53,599 nucleotides of DNA from DALYLB01 sp033763135 (GTDB lineage Bacteria; Acidobacteriota; Blastocatellia; RBC074), in contig JANRKY010000341.1 in assembly GCA_033763135.1 (NCBI GenBank), positions 1 to 53,599 of the forward strand. The letters run 5' to 3'. Shown piece by piece: positions 16,710 through 26,819 of this stretch. Position numbers and translations under genes: made by a program. Each line of letters opens with the position of its first letter. Within the stretch, counting starts at the first letter, position 1. Under the pieces are notes generated by a model that did not search any database, had not been told where the DNA came from, and saw only the letters and a program-made list of their open reading frames with translations.

Positions 16710-19033
16710 CGCGCGCCTCCCTTCAGCAATTCATCGAGCAATCCCTCGGCCTCTTTCTCGACGGCCAGAATATCCCGGCGAATCTCTTCGAGCGTGCGGA
16801 GCGGCTGCGGTTTGTAGAAGTGGCGGGTGAAGCTGATCTCGTAGCCGATCTTCGTCGCGTCTTCCCTGATCCAGGCGTCGGGCGTGTAGGGGAGGACTTC
16901 GCGGCGGAAGAAGGCTTCGATGCCGCCCTCTTCGAGCAGGGGGATCTGTTCGGTGTCGCGCAGATCGCTGTCCGGTTCGTATTCGACGACGCCGAGTTCG
17001 GTCTCGTATCGACCATACAGCGGCTCGGGCGCGGCCTTGCCGGGCGTGTGAATTTTGGCGATGACGGGCGGAGCGGCTTCGTCGCGCCAGCTCACGGCGC
17101 GAAGGATGAGTTTCAGATCGGCGGCCGACACTTTTCGCGTCATCTTCTTGAGCGCGGCGTCCACGGCGTCGCGAAAGAGATTGTGATCCGCGAAGAGGTC
17201 GCCGCCGAGGGCTTCGCGCAGGGCGGCCGTGGTCTCGACGAGGCGGCCGTCGCGCTCCCAGGCGCGGGCGTCGAGCAGCTTTTTCTTCTTCTTTTCGGGC
17301 AGCCCTTTCCTGCCGGCGCCTTCGTCTTCGTCTTCGTCCTCGTCGCCCGCGCCCCACTCGGCCAGCCGCGTTTCGAGCGCTTTCTCGATCTTCGCGAAGT
17401 CCTCGAACAGGGCATCGCCGAATTCATCGTAAAGCTGCGCGCGCAGGTCTTCGTTGCCGGAAGCGAACCGCAGGCTCTCGATGGCCTTGCGGGTCAACTG
17501 GCTGCGAAGGCGCAGCGGTCGCTCGACGACGATCTTCCAGTAGCCGAAATGCTCGTTCGGAAAGATCTTCGATTGCTCGGTCTCGGCGAAGGCGAGATAG
17601 ACGTCGCAGACGCGGCGGAGATCCTCTTCCGACAGCTCGCAATTCTTCTTGCCCAGGTTCTTGCGAAGCGGCTTGAACCACTGGCTGGCGTCGATGAGCT
17701 GAACCTTGCCCTGTCGATGGGCGGGCTTGCGATTCGAAAGCACCCAGATGTAGGTGGCGATGCCGGTGTTGTAAAACAGATTGAGCGGCAGCGCGACGAT
17801 GGCTTCGAGCCAGTCGTTTTCGATGATCCAGCGGCGGATATTGCTCTCGCCCTGGCCCGCGTCGCCGGTGAAGAGCGACGAACCGTTGTGGACTTCGGCG
17901 ATGCGGCTGCCGAGGGCGGACCGATGATTCATCTTCGCGGCCATATTGGCCAGGAAGAGCATCTGTCCGTCGCTGGAGCGGGTGACGAGCGAATACTCGT
18001 TGTCGTCGGCGTGCGAGATGCGGAACCGCGGATCGCGCATGCCGTCCTTGCCTCCCATCGAATCGAGATCCTTCTTCCAGCTCTTGCCGTAGGGCGGATT
18101 GCTGAGCATGAAATCGAATTCGTGCGCGGGGAACGCGTCACGCGCCAGCGTCGAGTGCTCCGCGCCGCCGACGATGTGGTCGGCGTTCTCGCCCTCGCCC
18201 TTGAGCAGCATGTCGGCCTTGCAGATGGCAAAGGTCTCGGGATTGATCTCCTGGCCATAGAGATAGGTCTTCACGTCGAGGCCGCGTGCCCGGGCCAGTT
18301 CCCGCAACGTCTCTTCCGCGACGGTGAGCATGCCGCCGGTTCCGGCCGCGCCGTCGTAAAGCAGATAGGAGCCGGAGCGAATCCGGTCGGCGATCGGCAG
18401 AAAGATGAGATTGGCCATGAGCTTCACGGCGTCGCGAGGCGTCCAGTGTTCGCCGGCCTCCTCGTTGTTGTCTTCGTTGAACTTGCGAACGAGCTCTTCG
18501 AAGACCGTCCCCATCGCATGATTGTCCATCGCCGGATGCCGGACCGAGCCGTCGCTGTTCAGCACGGGGTGCGGGCTCAGATTGATCTCCGGGTCGAGGA
18601 ATTTTTCGATCAGCGCGCCGAGAGCGTCGGCCTTTGAGAGCGTGGGAATCTGATTCCGAAACTTGAAATTGTCGAGAATCTCCTGGACGTTGGGAGAGAA
18701 CCCGTCGAGCCAGGCTTCGAAATCGAGGCGGAGCTGCTGCTGGCTCGCGCGCGCCTTGAAATCCTGCAATTTGAAAGGGGATTCGTTGTAAAACGCCTGC
18801 CCGGCGGCCTGGCGCAACGCGGCCTGTTGTTCGGTGATGCCGGCCGCGTCCAGCAGCGCTTTCGCTTCGAGCACAGCCTGTTTGGTCGGTTCCAGCACCG
18901 CGTCGAGGCGGCGCAGCACGCACATTGGCAGAATGACATCCGGGTATTTGCCGCGCTTGAACAGATCGCGCAACACGTCGTCCGCAATGCCCCAGATAAA
19001 GGAGACGATTTTGTTATGGGCGGCTTGATCCAT
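16706..19033 (-). CDS. hsdM: Type I restriction-modification N6-adenine methylase
   Basis: A 775-residue HsdM. The HsdM_N helical domain comes first (KIVSFIWGIADDVLRDLFKRGKYPDVILPM). Then comes the methylase with SAM-binding motif I YDGAAGTGGML (227-234), and catalytic motif IV SNPPYGKSWKKD (NPPY 312-315). It methylates adenine in the site chosen by HsdS. It is longer than the usual ~500 residues: the extra C-terminal ~280 residues include an acidic-to-lysine linker (GDEDEDEDEGAGRKG then PEKKKKKLLD) and end EVEKEAE-like, as AVEKEAEGLLDELLKGGAR. The stop overlaps the DUF1016 start (ATGA). The promoter region lies in a repeat at 19036-19160. Confidence 0.95.
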   Translation of the reverse strand: MDQAAHNKIVSFIWGIADDVLRDLFKRGKYPDVILPMCVLRRLDAVLEPTKQAVLEAKALLDAAGITEQQAALRQAAGQAFYNESPFKLQDFKARASQQQLRLDFEAWLDGFSPNVQEILDNFKFRNQIPTLSKADALGALIEKFLDPEINLSPHPVLNSDGSVRHPAMDNHAMGTVFEELVRKFNEDNNEEAGEHWTPRDAVKLMANLIFLPIADRIRSGSYLLYDGAAGTGGMLTVAEETLRELARARGLDVKTYLYGQEINPETFAICKADMLLKGEGENADHIVGGAEHSTLARDAFPAHEFDFMLSNPPYGKSWKKDLDSMGGKDGMRDPRFRISHADDNEYSLVTRSSDGQMLFLANMAAKMNHRSALGSRIAEVHNGSSLFTGDAGQGESNIRRWIIENDWLEAIVALPLNLFYNTGIATYIWVLSNRKPAHRQGKVQLIDASQWFKPLRKNLGKKNCELSEEDLRRVCDVYLAFAETEQSKIFPNEHFGYWKIVVERPLRLRSQLTRKAIESLRFASGNEDLRAQLYDEFGDALFEDFAKIEKALETRLAEWGAGDEDEDEDEGAGRKGLPEKKKKKLLDARAWERDGRLVETTAALREALGGDLFADHNLFRDAVDAALKKMTRKVSAADLKLILRAVSWRDEAAPPVIAKIHTPGKAAPEPLYGRYETELGVVEYEPDSDLRDTEQIPLLEEGGIEAFFRREVLPYTPDAWIREDATKIGYEISFTRHFYKPQPLRTLEEIRRDILAVEKEAEGLLDELLKGGAR

Positions 19034-19035
19034 GA

Positions 19036-19160
19036 ATTGTGACTTTCAATGACGAGATGGAATGCGGATTGGGCGTAAGCAATGAGTCTCGGAGAATTGA
19101 GCGTCGGGAGAGCCTCCCGAGCGGCGCAGACTATAACACCGGCGTCCGCGCCGCAAAAGG
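19036..19160 (-). promoter_or_regulatory. Promoter/leader of hsdM, copy A of a direct repeat
   Basis: This leader is about 90% identical to 20402-20527. Conserved in both copies, reading on the minus strand, are a -10-like TATAGT (19130-19135) with a weak TTTGCG 16 nt upstream, and a leader hairpin CGGGAG/CTCCCG (19105-19119) whose stem is preserved although the loop differs (AGC versus AAC). Stem conservation with loop change suggests a functional leader structure or operator. Confidence 0.6.
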
Positions 19161-19200
19161 GCCTGTCCGGGCTTTTTCTCATCGGAGCCGCGTCGGCGGA

Positions 19201-20253
19201 TCATTCTGTGTCCTCTCGCGGTTTGCGCGTCGTCGCCCCGGCGTGCAAGGGCGCGCTCAGTTCATAAAATTCGTGGAGTTTCGCCTGGAGCAGCCTCTTG
19301 TCGGGCAATTGGGTCTGGTATTCGGCGATCAGCGTGGGCGAGAGCGAGCGGCTGAGCGCGTATTCGACGACTTCGGTGTCTCTGGTTGCGCAAAGCAGCA
19401 CACCGATGGAGGGCCCTTCGTTCGGTTTGCGCAGATCGCGATCGAGCGCTTCGAGATAGAATTCCAGTTTGCCGAGATCCTCTGGTTGAAATTCCGTGAT
19501 TTTGAGCTCGAAGGCGATCAGGCAACACAACGAACGATGGAAAAAGAGCAGGTCCAGCGCGAAGTCGCGGCCGCCCACCTGCAGGCGGACCTGTTCGCCG
19601 AGGAACGCGAAGTCCGCCCCCAGCTCCAGCAGGAATTTTCGCAGGTTGGCGACAAGGCCGCGTTGCAGATCCGCCTCGGAATGGCCCTCCGGCAGATTCA
19701 GGAAGTCGAGTAGATAGGCGTCTTTGAAAACGATTTCGGCCCCCGGATGCAATTGTGTCAGCAGTGCTGACACTTTTGGCGGCGAGAGAACGGTGCGTTC
19801 AAAGAGCGCCGCGTTCATTTGTTTTTCAAGCGTTCGGCTGGACCATCGCTCCTGCGCTGCAAGTCGCAGGTAAAACTCGCGCTCTTCGGGGCGCTTGCTT
19901 TTGCTCAGAATCATCAGGTGATGCGTCCAGGGCAATTGTCTGAGCAGGGATGAAAGATTGTCGTCGTTGCGATAGACCTCAAAAAACTGTCGCATGCGAA
20001 AGAGGTTGCGGCGCGTGAAGCCTTTGATTTCCGGATGATGTCGGGCGATATGGCGCGCCAGCCGGTCGACGACGCCCTCGCCCCATTCGGCGGTCTCCAG
20101 TTTTCGGCTCAGATATTGTCCCACCTGCCAGTAGAGGTCGATCAGCGTGGTATTGACGGCGGCGAAGGCGCGATGGCGGGCGGTCTGGATGAGGCCGACA
20201 ACCTCGGCGAAATCCTGCGCTTCGTTGTTGGGGGTGGAATTTGATCGCTTCAT
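19201..20253 (-). CDS. DUF1016 (YhcG-type) PDDEXK nuclease family protein, second copy
   Basis: A 350-residue DUF1016/YhcG protein, clearly diverged from the one at 15579-16709. The N-terminal helical domain has LIDLYWQVGQYLSRKLE, IKGFTRRNLFRMRQFFEVY and LPWTHHLMILSKSK. The nuclease-like domain has EIVFKDAYLLDFLNLPEG, the site FALDLLFFHRSLCCLIAFELK (Asp plus ExK) and LGKLEFYLEALDRDL. Its ATG overlaps the stop of a ~50-codon hsdM relic (ATGA), the same junction as between intact hsdM and the first DUF1016 gene. It is thus the surviving half of a duplicated hsdM-DUF1016 unit. Whether it works with the intact HsdM complex or alone is unknown. Confidence 0.88.
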   Translation of the reverse strand: MKRSNSTPNNEAQDFAEVVGLIQTARHRAFAAVNTTLIDLYWQVGQYLSRKLETAEWGEGVVDRLARHIARHHPEIKGFTRRNLFRMRQFFEVYRNDDNLSSLLRQLPWTHHLMILSKSKRPEEREFYLRLAAQERWSSRTLEKQMNAALFERTVLSPPKVSALLTQLHPGAEIVFKDAYLLDFLNLPEGHSEADLQRGLVANLRKFLLELGADFAFLGEQVRLQVGGRDFALDLLFFHRSLCCLIAFELKITEFQPEDLGKLEFYLEALDRDLRKPNEGPSIGVLLCATRDTEVVEYALSRSLSPTLIAEYQTQLPDKRLLQAKLHEFYELSAPLHAGATTRKPREDTE

Positions 20254-20399
20254 TGCATTTCTCCCGTGGGCCGTTCATCGAGCGGGCGTTCAGCCTCTTT
20301 CTCGGCGGGCCTGGACGTTGGTCTTGACCAGAGCGCGCACGGAATCGTCCGTCTCTTCCGGCAGAGGGAGACACGTTGATCGTGAGCCGCCTGATCCAG
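20250..20399 (-). pseudogene. Relic of a second hsdM gene (5' and 3' ends joined)
   Basis: Read on the minus strand this 50-codon frame begins CTG-GAT-CAG-GCG-GCT-CAC (LDQAAHDQRVS). Codon by codon it matches the start of the intact hsdM (MDQAAHNKIVS), with mostly third-base differences. Its end, EKEAERPLDERPTGEMQ, matches the hsdM C-terminus EKEAEGLLDELLKGGAR and shares its ATGA junction with a DUF1016 gene. The ~720 central codons are gone and the start ATG aligns with CTG. The remaining frame is open throughout, so it may still couple translation of the following gene. Confidence 0.75.
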
Positions 20400-20401
20400 G
20401 G

Positions 20402-20527
20402 ACCATGGCTTTCAATGACGAGATGGAATGCGGATTGGGCGCAAGCGGTGAATCTCGGAGAATTGAGCGTCGGGAGAACCTCCCGAGCGGCGCAGACTAT
20501 AGCACCGACGCCTGCGACGCGAAAGGG
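20402..20527 (-). repeat. Copy B of the hsdM promoter/leader direct repeat
   Basis: About 125 bp repeated in direct orientation from 19036-19160 at roughly 90% identity, retaining the -10-like TATAGT (20496-20501, minus strand) and the leader hairpin CGGGAG/CTCCCG (20471-20485). It should drive the hsdM relic and the second DUF1016 gene. The two copies bracket that gene, so recombination between them would delete it cleanly. The rest of the gap up to 20694 holds the umuDC promoter. Confidence 0.8.
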
Positions 20528-20549
20528 GGGGGGATTTCGGTTTTTCCGG

Positions 20550-20578
20550 TTGTTTTCCCTGCGGGGCGTGTCTACAAT
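20550..20578 (+). promoter_or_regulatory. Sigma-70-type promoter for the umuDC pair
   Basis: TTGTTT (20550-20555) and TACAAT (20573-20578) are separated by exactly 17 bp, followed by a GC-rich GCGCC discriminator. The leader to the umuD start is about 110 nt. I see no convincing LexA palindrome overlapping it. Confidence 0.65.
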
Positions 20579-20694
20579 GCGCCCATCTTTTTCCATTCAA
20601 GTGGAGCAGCGAGTTTCGAGAAATCAATGCATGACGGTCCGCGGCGGGCGCGGTCCGGGGTGTGCCCCGAATTTTCGTGGGGAGGACTGTGTCC

Positions 20695-21096
20695 GTGATT
20701 CAAGAAATGATGCTGCAACCGACGATCCGCGATGCGGCGCTGCCTGGGGGAGCGACGGGCTTTCCGAGCCCGGCCGAGGACTATCTGCATCGCGCGCTCA
20801 ATCTCAACGACCATCTGGCGCCGCGGCCGCTCTCGACCTTCTTCATTGAAGTGAAGGGCGACGCCATGGCGGCGGAGAAGATCTTCGACGGCGACATTCT
20901 GGTGGTGGATCGCGCGGCCGACATTCAGCCGGGGCAGATCGTCCTGGCCGTGTATGCGGGAGAGTTTCTGCTGCGCAAATTCGTTCGCCTGGAAGGGCGC
21001 TACTGGCTGATCGCGGACGCCGGGCGCGATCCGGTCGAGGTGACGGAGGCCTGCGAGATCTGGGGCCGCGTGATGTGGTCGCTGACGAGACTCTGA
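20695..21096 (+). CDS. umuD: UmuD-like S24 family protein, catalytic dyad lost
   Basis: A 133-residue UmuD homologue. It keeps the region around the cleavage site (GFPSPAEDYLHRALNLND), FFIEVKGDAM, IFDGDILVVDRAADIQPGQIV and AGEFLLRKF. In E. coli UmuD the nucleophile Ser60 sits in GDSM and the base Lys97 in GEFTVKKL. Here the corresponding residues are Ala57 (codon GCC, 20863-20865) and Arg94 (CGC, 20974-20976). Both catalytic residues are therefore replaced, so RecA-stimulated self-cleavage should be impossible. Start: GTG 20695, nine nt after GGAGG; GTG 20689 is an alternative. It is followed six nt later by umuC, so it likely still acts as the polymerase's partner. Confidence 0.88.
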   Translation: MIQEMMLQPTIRDAALPGGATGFPSPAEDYLHRALNLNDHLAPRPLSTFFIEVKGDAMAAEKIFDGDILVVDRAADIQPGQIVLAVYAGEFLLRKFVRLEGRYWLIADAGRDPVEVTEACEIWGRVMWSLTRL

Positions 21097-21102
21097 AAAA
21101 CC

Positions 21103-22377
21103 ATGAATGCCATCGCGCTTATCGACGCCAACAACTTTTACTGTTCGTGCGAACGGGTCTTCAATCCGAAGCTGTGGAATCGACCCGTCGTCGTGCTGAG
21201 CAACAACGACGGCTGCGTGGTTTCGCGGAGCAACGAGGCCAAGGCGCTGGGGATCCGCATGGCCGTGCCCGCCTTTCAGATCGAGGAGATCATCGCGCGG
21301 CACGGCGTGCATGTCTTTTCGTCGAACTACGAGCTGTACGGCGATCTGTCGAACCGGATGATGGATCTGCTCGAAGAGGCGTCGGGCGAGGTCGAGCGGT
21401 ATTCGATCGACGAGGCCTTCGTTCGCCTGGAGGCGCGCGACTATTCGCAGTTGGAGGCGATCGGGCGCGAGATTCGCCGGCAGGTTCGGCGGCAGCTCGG
21501 CATCCCGGTCTCGGTCGGCATCGCCGAGACCAAGACGCTGGCCAAGGTCGCCGCGCATCACGCGAAGACGTTGCCGGAGCTCGACGGCGTCTTCAATCTG
21601 ACCGAGACGCCCTATCTGCGCGACGCGGCGCTGCGGCGGACGCCGATCGGCGAGGTCTGGGGGATCGGTCCGCGCGGGAGCGCGCTGCTTGAGAAGCACA
21701 AGCTCCGGACCGCCTTCGATCTGGCCGGGGTCGACGACGGCTGGATTCGCGCGAAACTTCATGTCACGGGCCTGCGCGTCGTTCACGAGCTGCGCGGCAT
21801 CTCCTGTCTGGCGCTCGATGACGCGCCCTCGCCGAAAAAGTGCATCGCCTCGACGCGTTCCTTCGGCGAGATGGTCGAGACGAAGGAGGATCTGCGCGCC
21901 GCGCTCGGCCTCTTCGTCACGCGCGCCGGCGAGAAGCTTCGCAAGGAGGGCATGGCCGCCGGCGCGATCACGGTCTTTCTGCGGACCAATCGCTTCAGCC
22001 GTCGCGGCGGCGAACTCTATTCCGCCTCGACGACGCTCAGCGTCGCGCCCATGAGCAACGTGACGACCGAACTGCAGAAGCTCGCCTTTCAGGCGCTCGA
22101 CGAGATCTTCGTCGAAGGGCTGCAATACAAGAAGGCGGGCGTCTATCTCAGCGACCTGCGCCCCGCGGAAAATCTCTCGCAGCGCCTCTGGGACAACGAC
22201 CAGCACGAACGGCTCCGCGCCCTGATGGAACGGATCGATCAGGTCAATCATCGCTTCGGCCGCGAGACGGTCCAATGCGGCGCCTTCAAGTCCGACGGAA
22301 AATGGCGGATGAAGCTGACGAATCGCTCCCCGCGCTGCACGACGCGCTGGGACGAGCTGCTGCAGGTGAAGGCGTGA
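21103..22377 (+). CDS. umuC: Y-family translesion DNA polymerase subunit UmuC
   Basis: A 424-residue UmuC. The palm catalytic acids are in IALIDANNFYCSCERVF and RYSIDEAFV; VVVLSNNDGCVVSRSNEAK and GIPVSVGIAETKTLAKVAAHHAK are family signatures, and GEVWGIGPRG forms the helix-hairpin thumb. The little-finger domain follows, and the C-terminal DUF4113-type tail ends AFKSDGKWRMKLTNRSPRCTTRWDELLQVKA. It copies past DNA lesions, normally as UmuD'2C. Length and motifs are complete, so the polymerase should be active although its UmuD partner looks uncleavable. It lies six nt after umuD under the same promoter. Confidence 0.95.
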   Translation: MNAIALIDANNFYCSCERVFNPKLWNRPVVVLSNNDGCVVSRSNEAKALGIRMAVPAFQIEEIIARHGVHVFSSNYELYGDLSNRMMDLLEEASGEVERYSIDEAFVRLEARDYSQLEAIGREIRRQVRRQLGIPVSVGIAETKTLAKVAAHHAKTLPELDGVFNLTETPYLRDAALRRTPIGEVWGIGPRGSALLEKHKLRTAFDLAGVDDGWIRAKLHVTGLRVVHELRGISCLALDDAPSPKKCIASTRSFGEMVETKEDLRAALGLFVTRAGEKLRKEGMAAGAITVFLRTNRFSRRGGELYSASTTLSVAPMSNVTTELQKLAFQALDEIFVEGLQYKKAGVYLSDLRPAENLSQRLWDNDQHERLRALMERIDQVNHRFGRETVQCGAFKSDGKWRMKLTNRSPRCTTRWDELLQVKA

Positions 22378-22426
22378 GGGAGGCGATCTCTCCCCGCCGG
22401 TGATGGGAGAAAAAGCCGCGGTTTCG

Positions 22427-22455
22427 TTGCCAGGGTTTCGCCGCCCGAATACAAT
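22427..22455 (+). promoter_or_regulatory. Sigma-70-type promoter for the OPT transporter
   Basis: TTGCCA (22427-22432), a 17-bp spacer and TACAAT (22450-22455), again followed by GCGCC, lie about 70 nt before the transporter ATG. Confidence 0.65.
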
Positions 22456-22526
22456 GCGCCGAAAATCTTCAAGCGATTCAAACGCATTGATTCCAACGAA
22501 TTTTCGAATTTCGAGCGGAGAGATCC

Positions 22527-24806
<2,280 letters not shown>

Positions 24807-24816
24807 TGAAATTGGC

Positions 24817-25230
24817 TCACCAGATTGTCGTGAGAGCCGCGACCGCGTGTATCTTCGTGTCGACCGTGACTAATGGGAGGCTGAGCATTAACGAGGTTGC
24901 CGCAATGATGCGGTCGGGCATGTCGGGGACGGCGTTACGAGGAATCAGGGCTAGATGATCCGATACCTGCCTGTCGATCGGAATGACTTCGATGATCGGC
25001 TGCGGATCATCGATCTCCGCCAGAATCTTTGGCAGAATGGACGTGTTGATTCTTCCCTTTTCGGTCAGATAATGGATTTCAATAAGGCTGATCGCGGAGA
25101 TGAAGATTCGTTGCGTCGCGTCATCGGCGGCATTGTCCATTGCGCCCGCGGCCTTCGGAGAGAGAGAGGAAGGCGAATCTATGTACCAGACGATGGCGTG
25201 CGTATCGGCGGCCACTCCCTTGGCGATCAT
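24817..25230 (-). CDS. vapC: VapC-type PIN-domain toxin
   Basis: A 137-residue PIN-domain ribonuclease. The acidic metal-binding residues are visible: D9 in AADTHAIVWY, E51 in SAISLIEIHYL, D106 in PDMPDRIIAATSL and D124 in LVTVDTKI. As in other type II systems it would cleave RNA when its antitoxin is lost. It overlaps the antitoxin gene by 4 nt (ATGA). Confidence 0.92.
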   Translation of the reverse strand: MIAKGVAADTHAIVWYIDSPSSLSPKAAGAMDNAADDATQRIFISAISLIEIHYLTEKGRINTSILPKILAEIDDPQPIIEVIPIDRQVSDHLALIPRNAVPDMPDRIIAATSLMLSLPLVTVDTKIHAVAALTTIW

Positions 25231-25472
25231 TCATCTGTCTCCATTAGTTTTCCCCACATCTCTTTCCGCGCATCCTGCAGGTCCTCAAGGGTGAGTTTGG
25301 GCCCTTCGCCCGTCGCGCATCCCTTCAGCCTGAGGTGACGAGGGGTGGGGGAGCCTTTCGACATGCGCCCGCTTTTGCCGAGAGATTCGATCAATTGCAG
25401 CGCGAGTCTCTGTTGTTCCAGTGGCAGCAGCGCGGCTTTTGCGGCGATTTGTTCAATCAGGGAGGTTTCCAT
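25227..25472 (-). CDS. VapB-type antitoxin
   Basis: An 81-residue protein directly upstream of and overlapping the PIN toxin, so it is its antitoxin by position. The N-terminus is helical (SLIEQIAAKAALLPLEQQRLALQLIESL). The C-terminal part (LTLEDLQDARKEMWGKL) resembles the toxin-binding tails of DUF2281/AbrB-linked VapB proteins. A DNA-binding domain is not obvious. AGCTTGTTTT lies upstream instead of a strong ribosome site, so the start is moderately certain. Confidence 0.75.
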   Translation of the reverse strand: METSLIEQIAAKAALLPLEQQRLALQLIESLGKSGRMSKGSPTPRHLRLKGCATGEGPKLTLEDLQDARKEMWGKLMETDE

Positions 25473-25585
25473 AAAACAAGCTCCGATGAATTTCCACGGC
25501 CATTATCTATGATTCCGATTCTCACGTCACCTCATTCGATGGGAGAAATCCGCCCAATTCTCATTTTTCGCGGGGAGGGTTGCGC

Positions 25586-25615
25586 TTGCGGGGGAAACTG
25601 TGCGCATCGTACAAT
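25586..25615 (+). promoter_or_regulatory. Promoter for the SurA-like lipoprotein gene
   Basis: TTGCGG (25586-25591), an 18-bp spacer and TACAAT (25610-25615) lie about 40 nt before the ATG. Confidence 0.5.
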
Positions 25616-25657
25616 CCTGGATCACCCAAAGATTAGTCCGCGACTCTATCGTATTCT

Positions 25658-26656
25658 ATGCGTATCAAATTCTTTGCGACTGCCGGGTTGATGTTGTGCG
25701 TCGCGCTTGCGGGTTGCAGCAAGACGCGAAGCTCGCTGGCCGGTTTGTCGTCGGGGGCGGGCGAGGACAAGTCGCCGGTCATCGTCGAGATCAACGATCG
25801 GCCCGAGCATCAGGCGGCGTTCGAGCGCTTCGTCAAGGCGCGGCTCTCCGATTTCGCGGACCAGAGCACGCAGACGCAGGCCGAGAAGGACAAGCAGCTT
25901 TCCGGGCTTTTCGATGAGTTCATTCGCCGCCAGCTGATCGTGCAGGAGGCGATGAGAAAGAACATCGAGCCGACCGACGATGAGATCCGTCGCGCGCTCG
26001 AAGAGCAGCACAAGCAGACCAGCACGCAGCACGCCGACCAGAATCTCCCCACGCTCGAAGGCAGCGAACGCCGTGTGGAGATCTATCACGATCTGCTCAA
26101 ATTGAAATACGAGAGCGAGGCGCTCAAGGATGTGCTGAGCGGCGTCAAGGTCTCTCCGCAGGAGATCGAGGACTATTACAAGAAGAACGAGGAGCGTTAT
26201 CAGAACAAGAACTCGTTTCTGATCCGCGAGATTCGCGTCTTTGAAGAGGCCCGCGCGCAGCAGATCTACAAGCAGGCGCTCGCCAAGCCCGACGATTTCG
26301 GGGTTCTGGCGAAGCAGAATTCCGAGGCGCCGACGGCGGCGAACGGGGGCTTGATCAATTATGAGGCGCAGCAGCTTCCCAAGGTGCTGGAACAGGCGAT
26401 CACGCCGTTGAAGGTGGGCTCGATCAGCAAGGTGGTCCGGTCGAGCTATGGGTTTCACATCTTCAAGCTGGAGCGGCGCGGAGAGCCGATGCCGCTCGAG
26501 CAGGTGAAAAAAGAGATCGAGGACAAGCTGGTGAGCGAAAAGAACCAGTTGTTGATCGATCAGTTCAATCAGCGGCTGCTCGGGTCCGCCCGGATCAATA
26601 TTTATCGCGACAAACTCGGGTTCAATTATCTTGGAAATTACCGGTCCGGATCGTAA
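25658..26656 (+). CDS. Parvulin-type peptidyl-prolyl isomerase lipoprotein (SurA/PrsA-like)
   Basis: A 332-residue lipoprotein: signal peptide with lipobox VALAGC (Cys20). An N-terminal SurA-like chaperone region follows (about 45-180, with QSTQTQAEKDKQLSGLFDEF). The parvulin domain lies at about 190-300: FLIREIRVFEEARA, FGVLAKQNSEAPTAANGGLI, ALKVGSISKVVRSS-type segment and YGFHIFKLERR. It probably assists folding of exported or outer-membrane proteins. A second SurA-like gene follows, suggesting division of labour or a heteromeric chaperone. Several canonical parvulin residues appear diverged, so isomerase activity is uncertain. Confidence 0.88.
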   Translation: MRIKFFATAGLMLCVALAGCSKTRSSLAGLSSGAGEDKSPVIVEINDRPEHQAAFERFVKARLSDFADQSTQTQAEKDKQLSGLFDEFIRRQLIVQEAMRKNIEPTDDEIRRALEEQHKQTSTQHADQNLPTLEGSERRVEIYHDLLKLKYESEALKDVLSGVKVSPQEIEDYYKKNEERYQNKNSFLIREIRVFEEARAQQIYKQALAKPDDFGVLAKQNSEAPTAANGGLINYEAQQLPKVLEQAITPLKVGSISKVVRSSYGFHIFKLERRGEPMPLEQVKKEIEDKLVSEKNQLLIDQFNQRLLGSARINIYRDKLGFNYLGNYRSGS

Positions 26657-26819
26657 GTCGCCCCCGAGGGCGCAAGCGGCGCGGGGGATGCGCGTTCTGC
26701 TCCTGCGGGCGCCATTGCGCCTCTGACGCGATCCGATTCCGTTTGTGGGAAATCAGGTTCTGTTCGCGAACGGCCAATCTCCCCCTGAGGTGGCTGGCGA
26801 TGAGTAGGAGACGATGTTT

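Noticed and set aside
19036..20527. Direct repeats as ends of an insertion sequence carrying the second DUF1016 gene
   Set aside because: The repeats are promoter/leader copies belonging to two hsdM starts, with no transposase or terminal inverted repeats; segmental duplication explains them.
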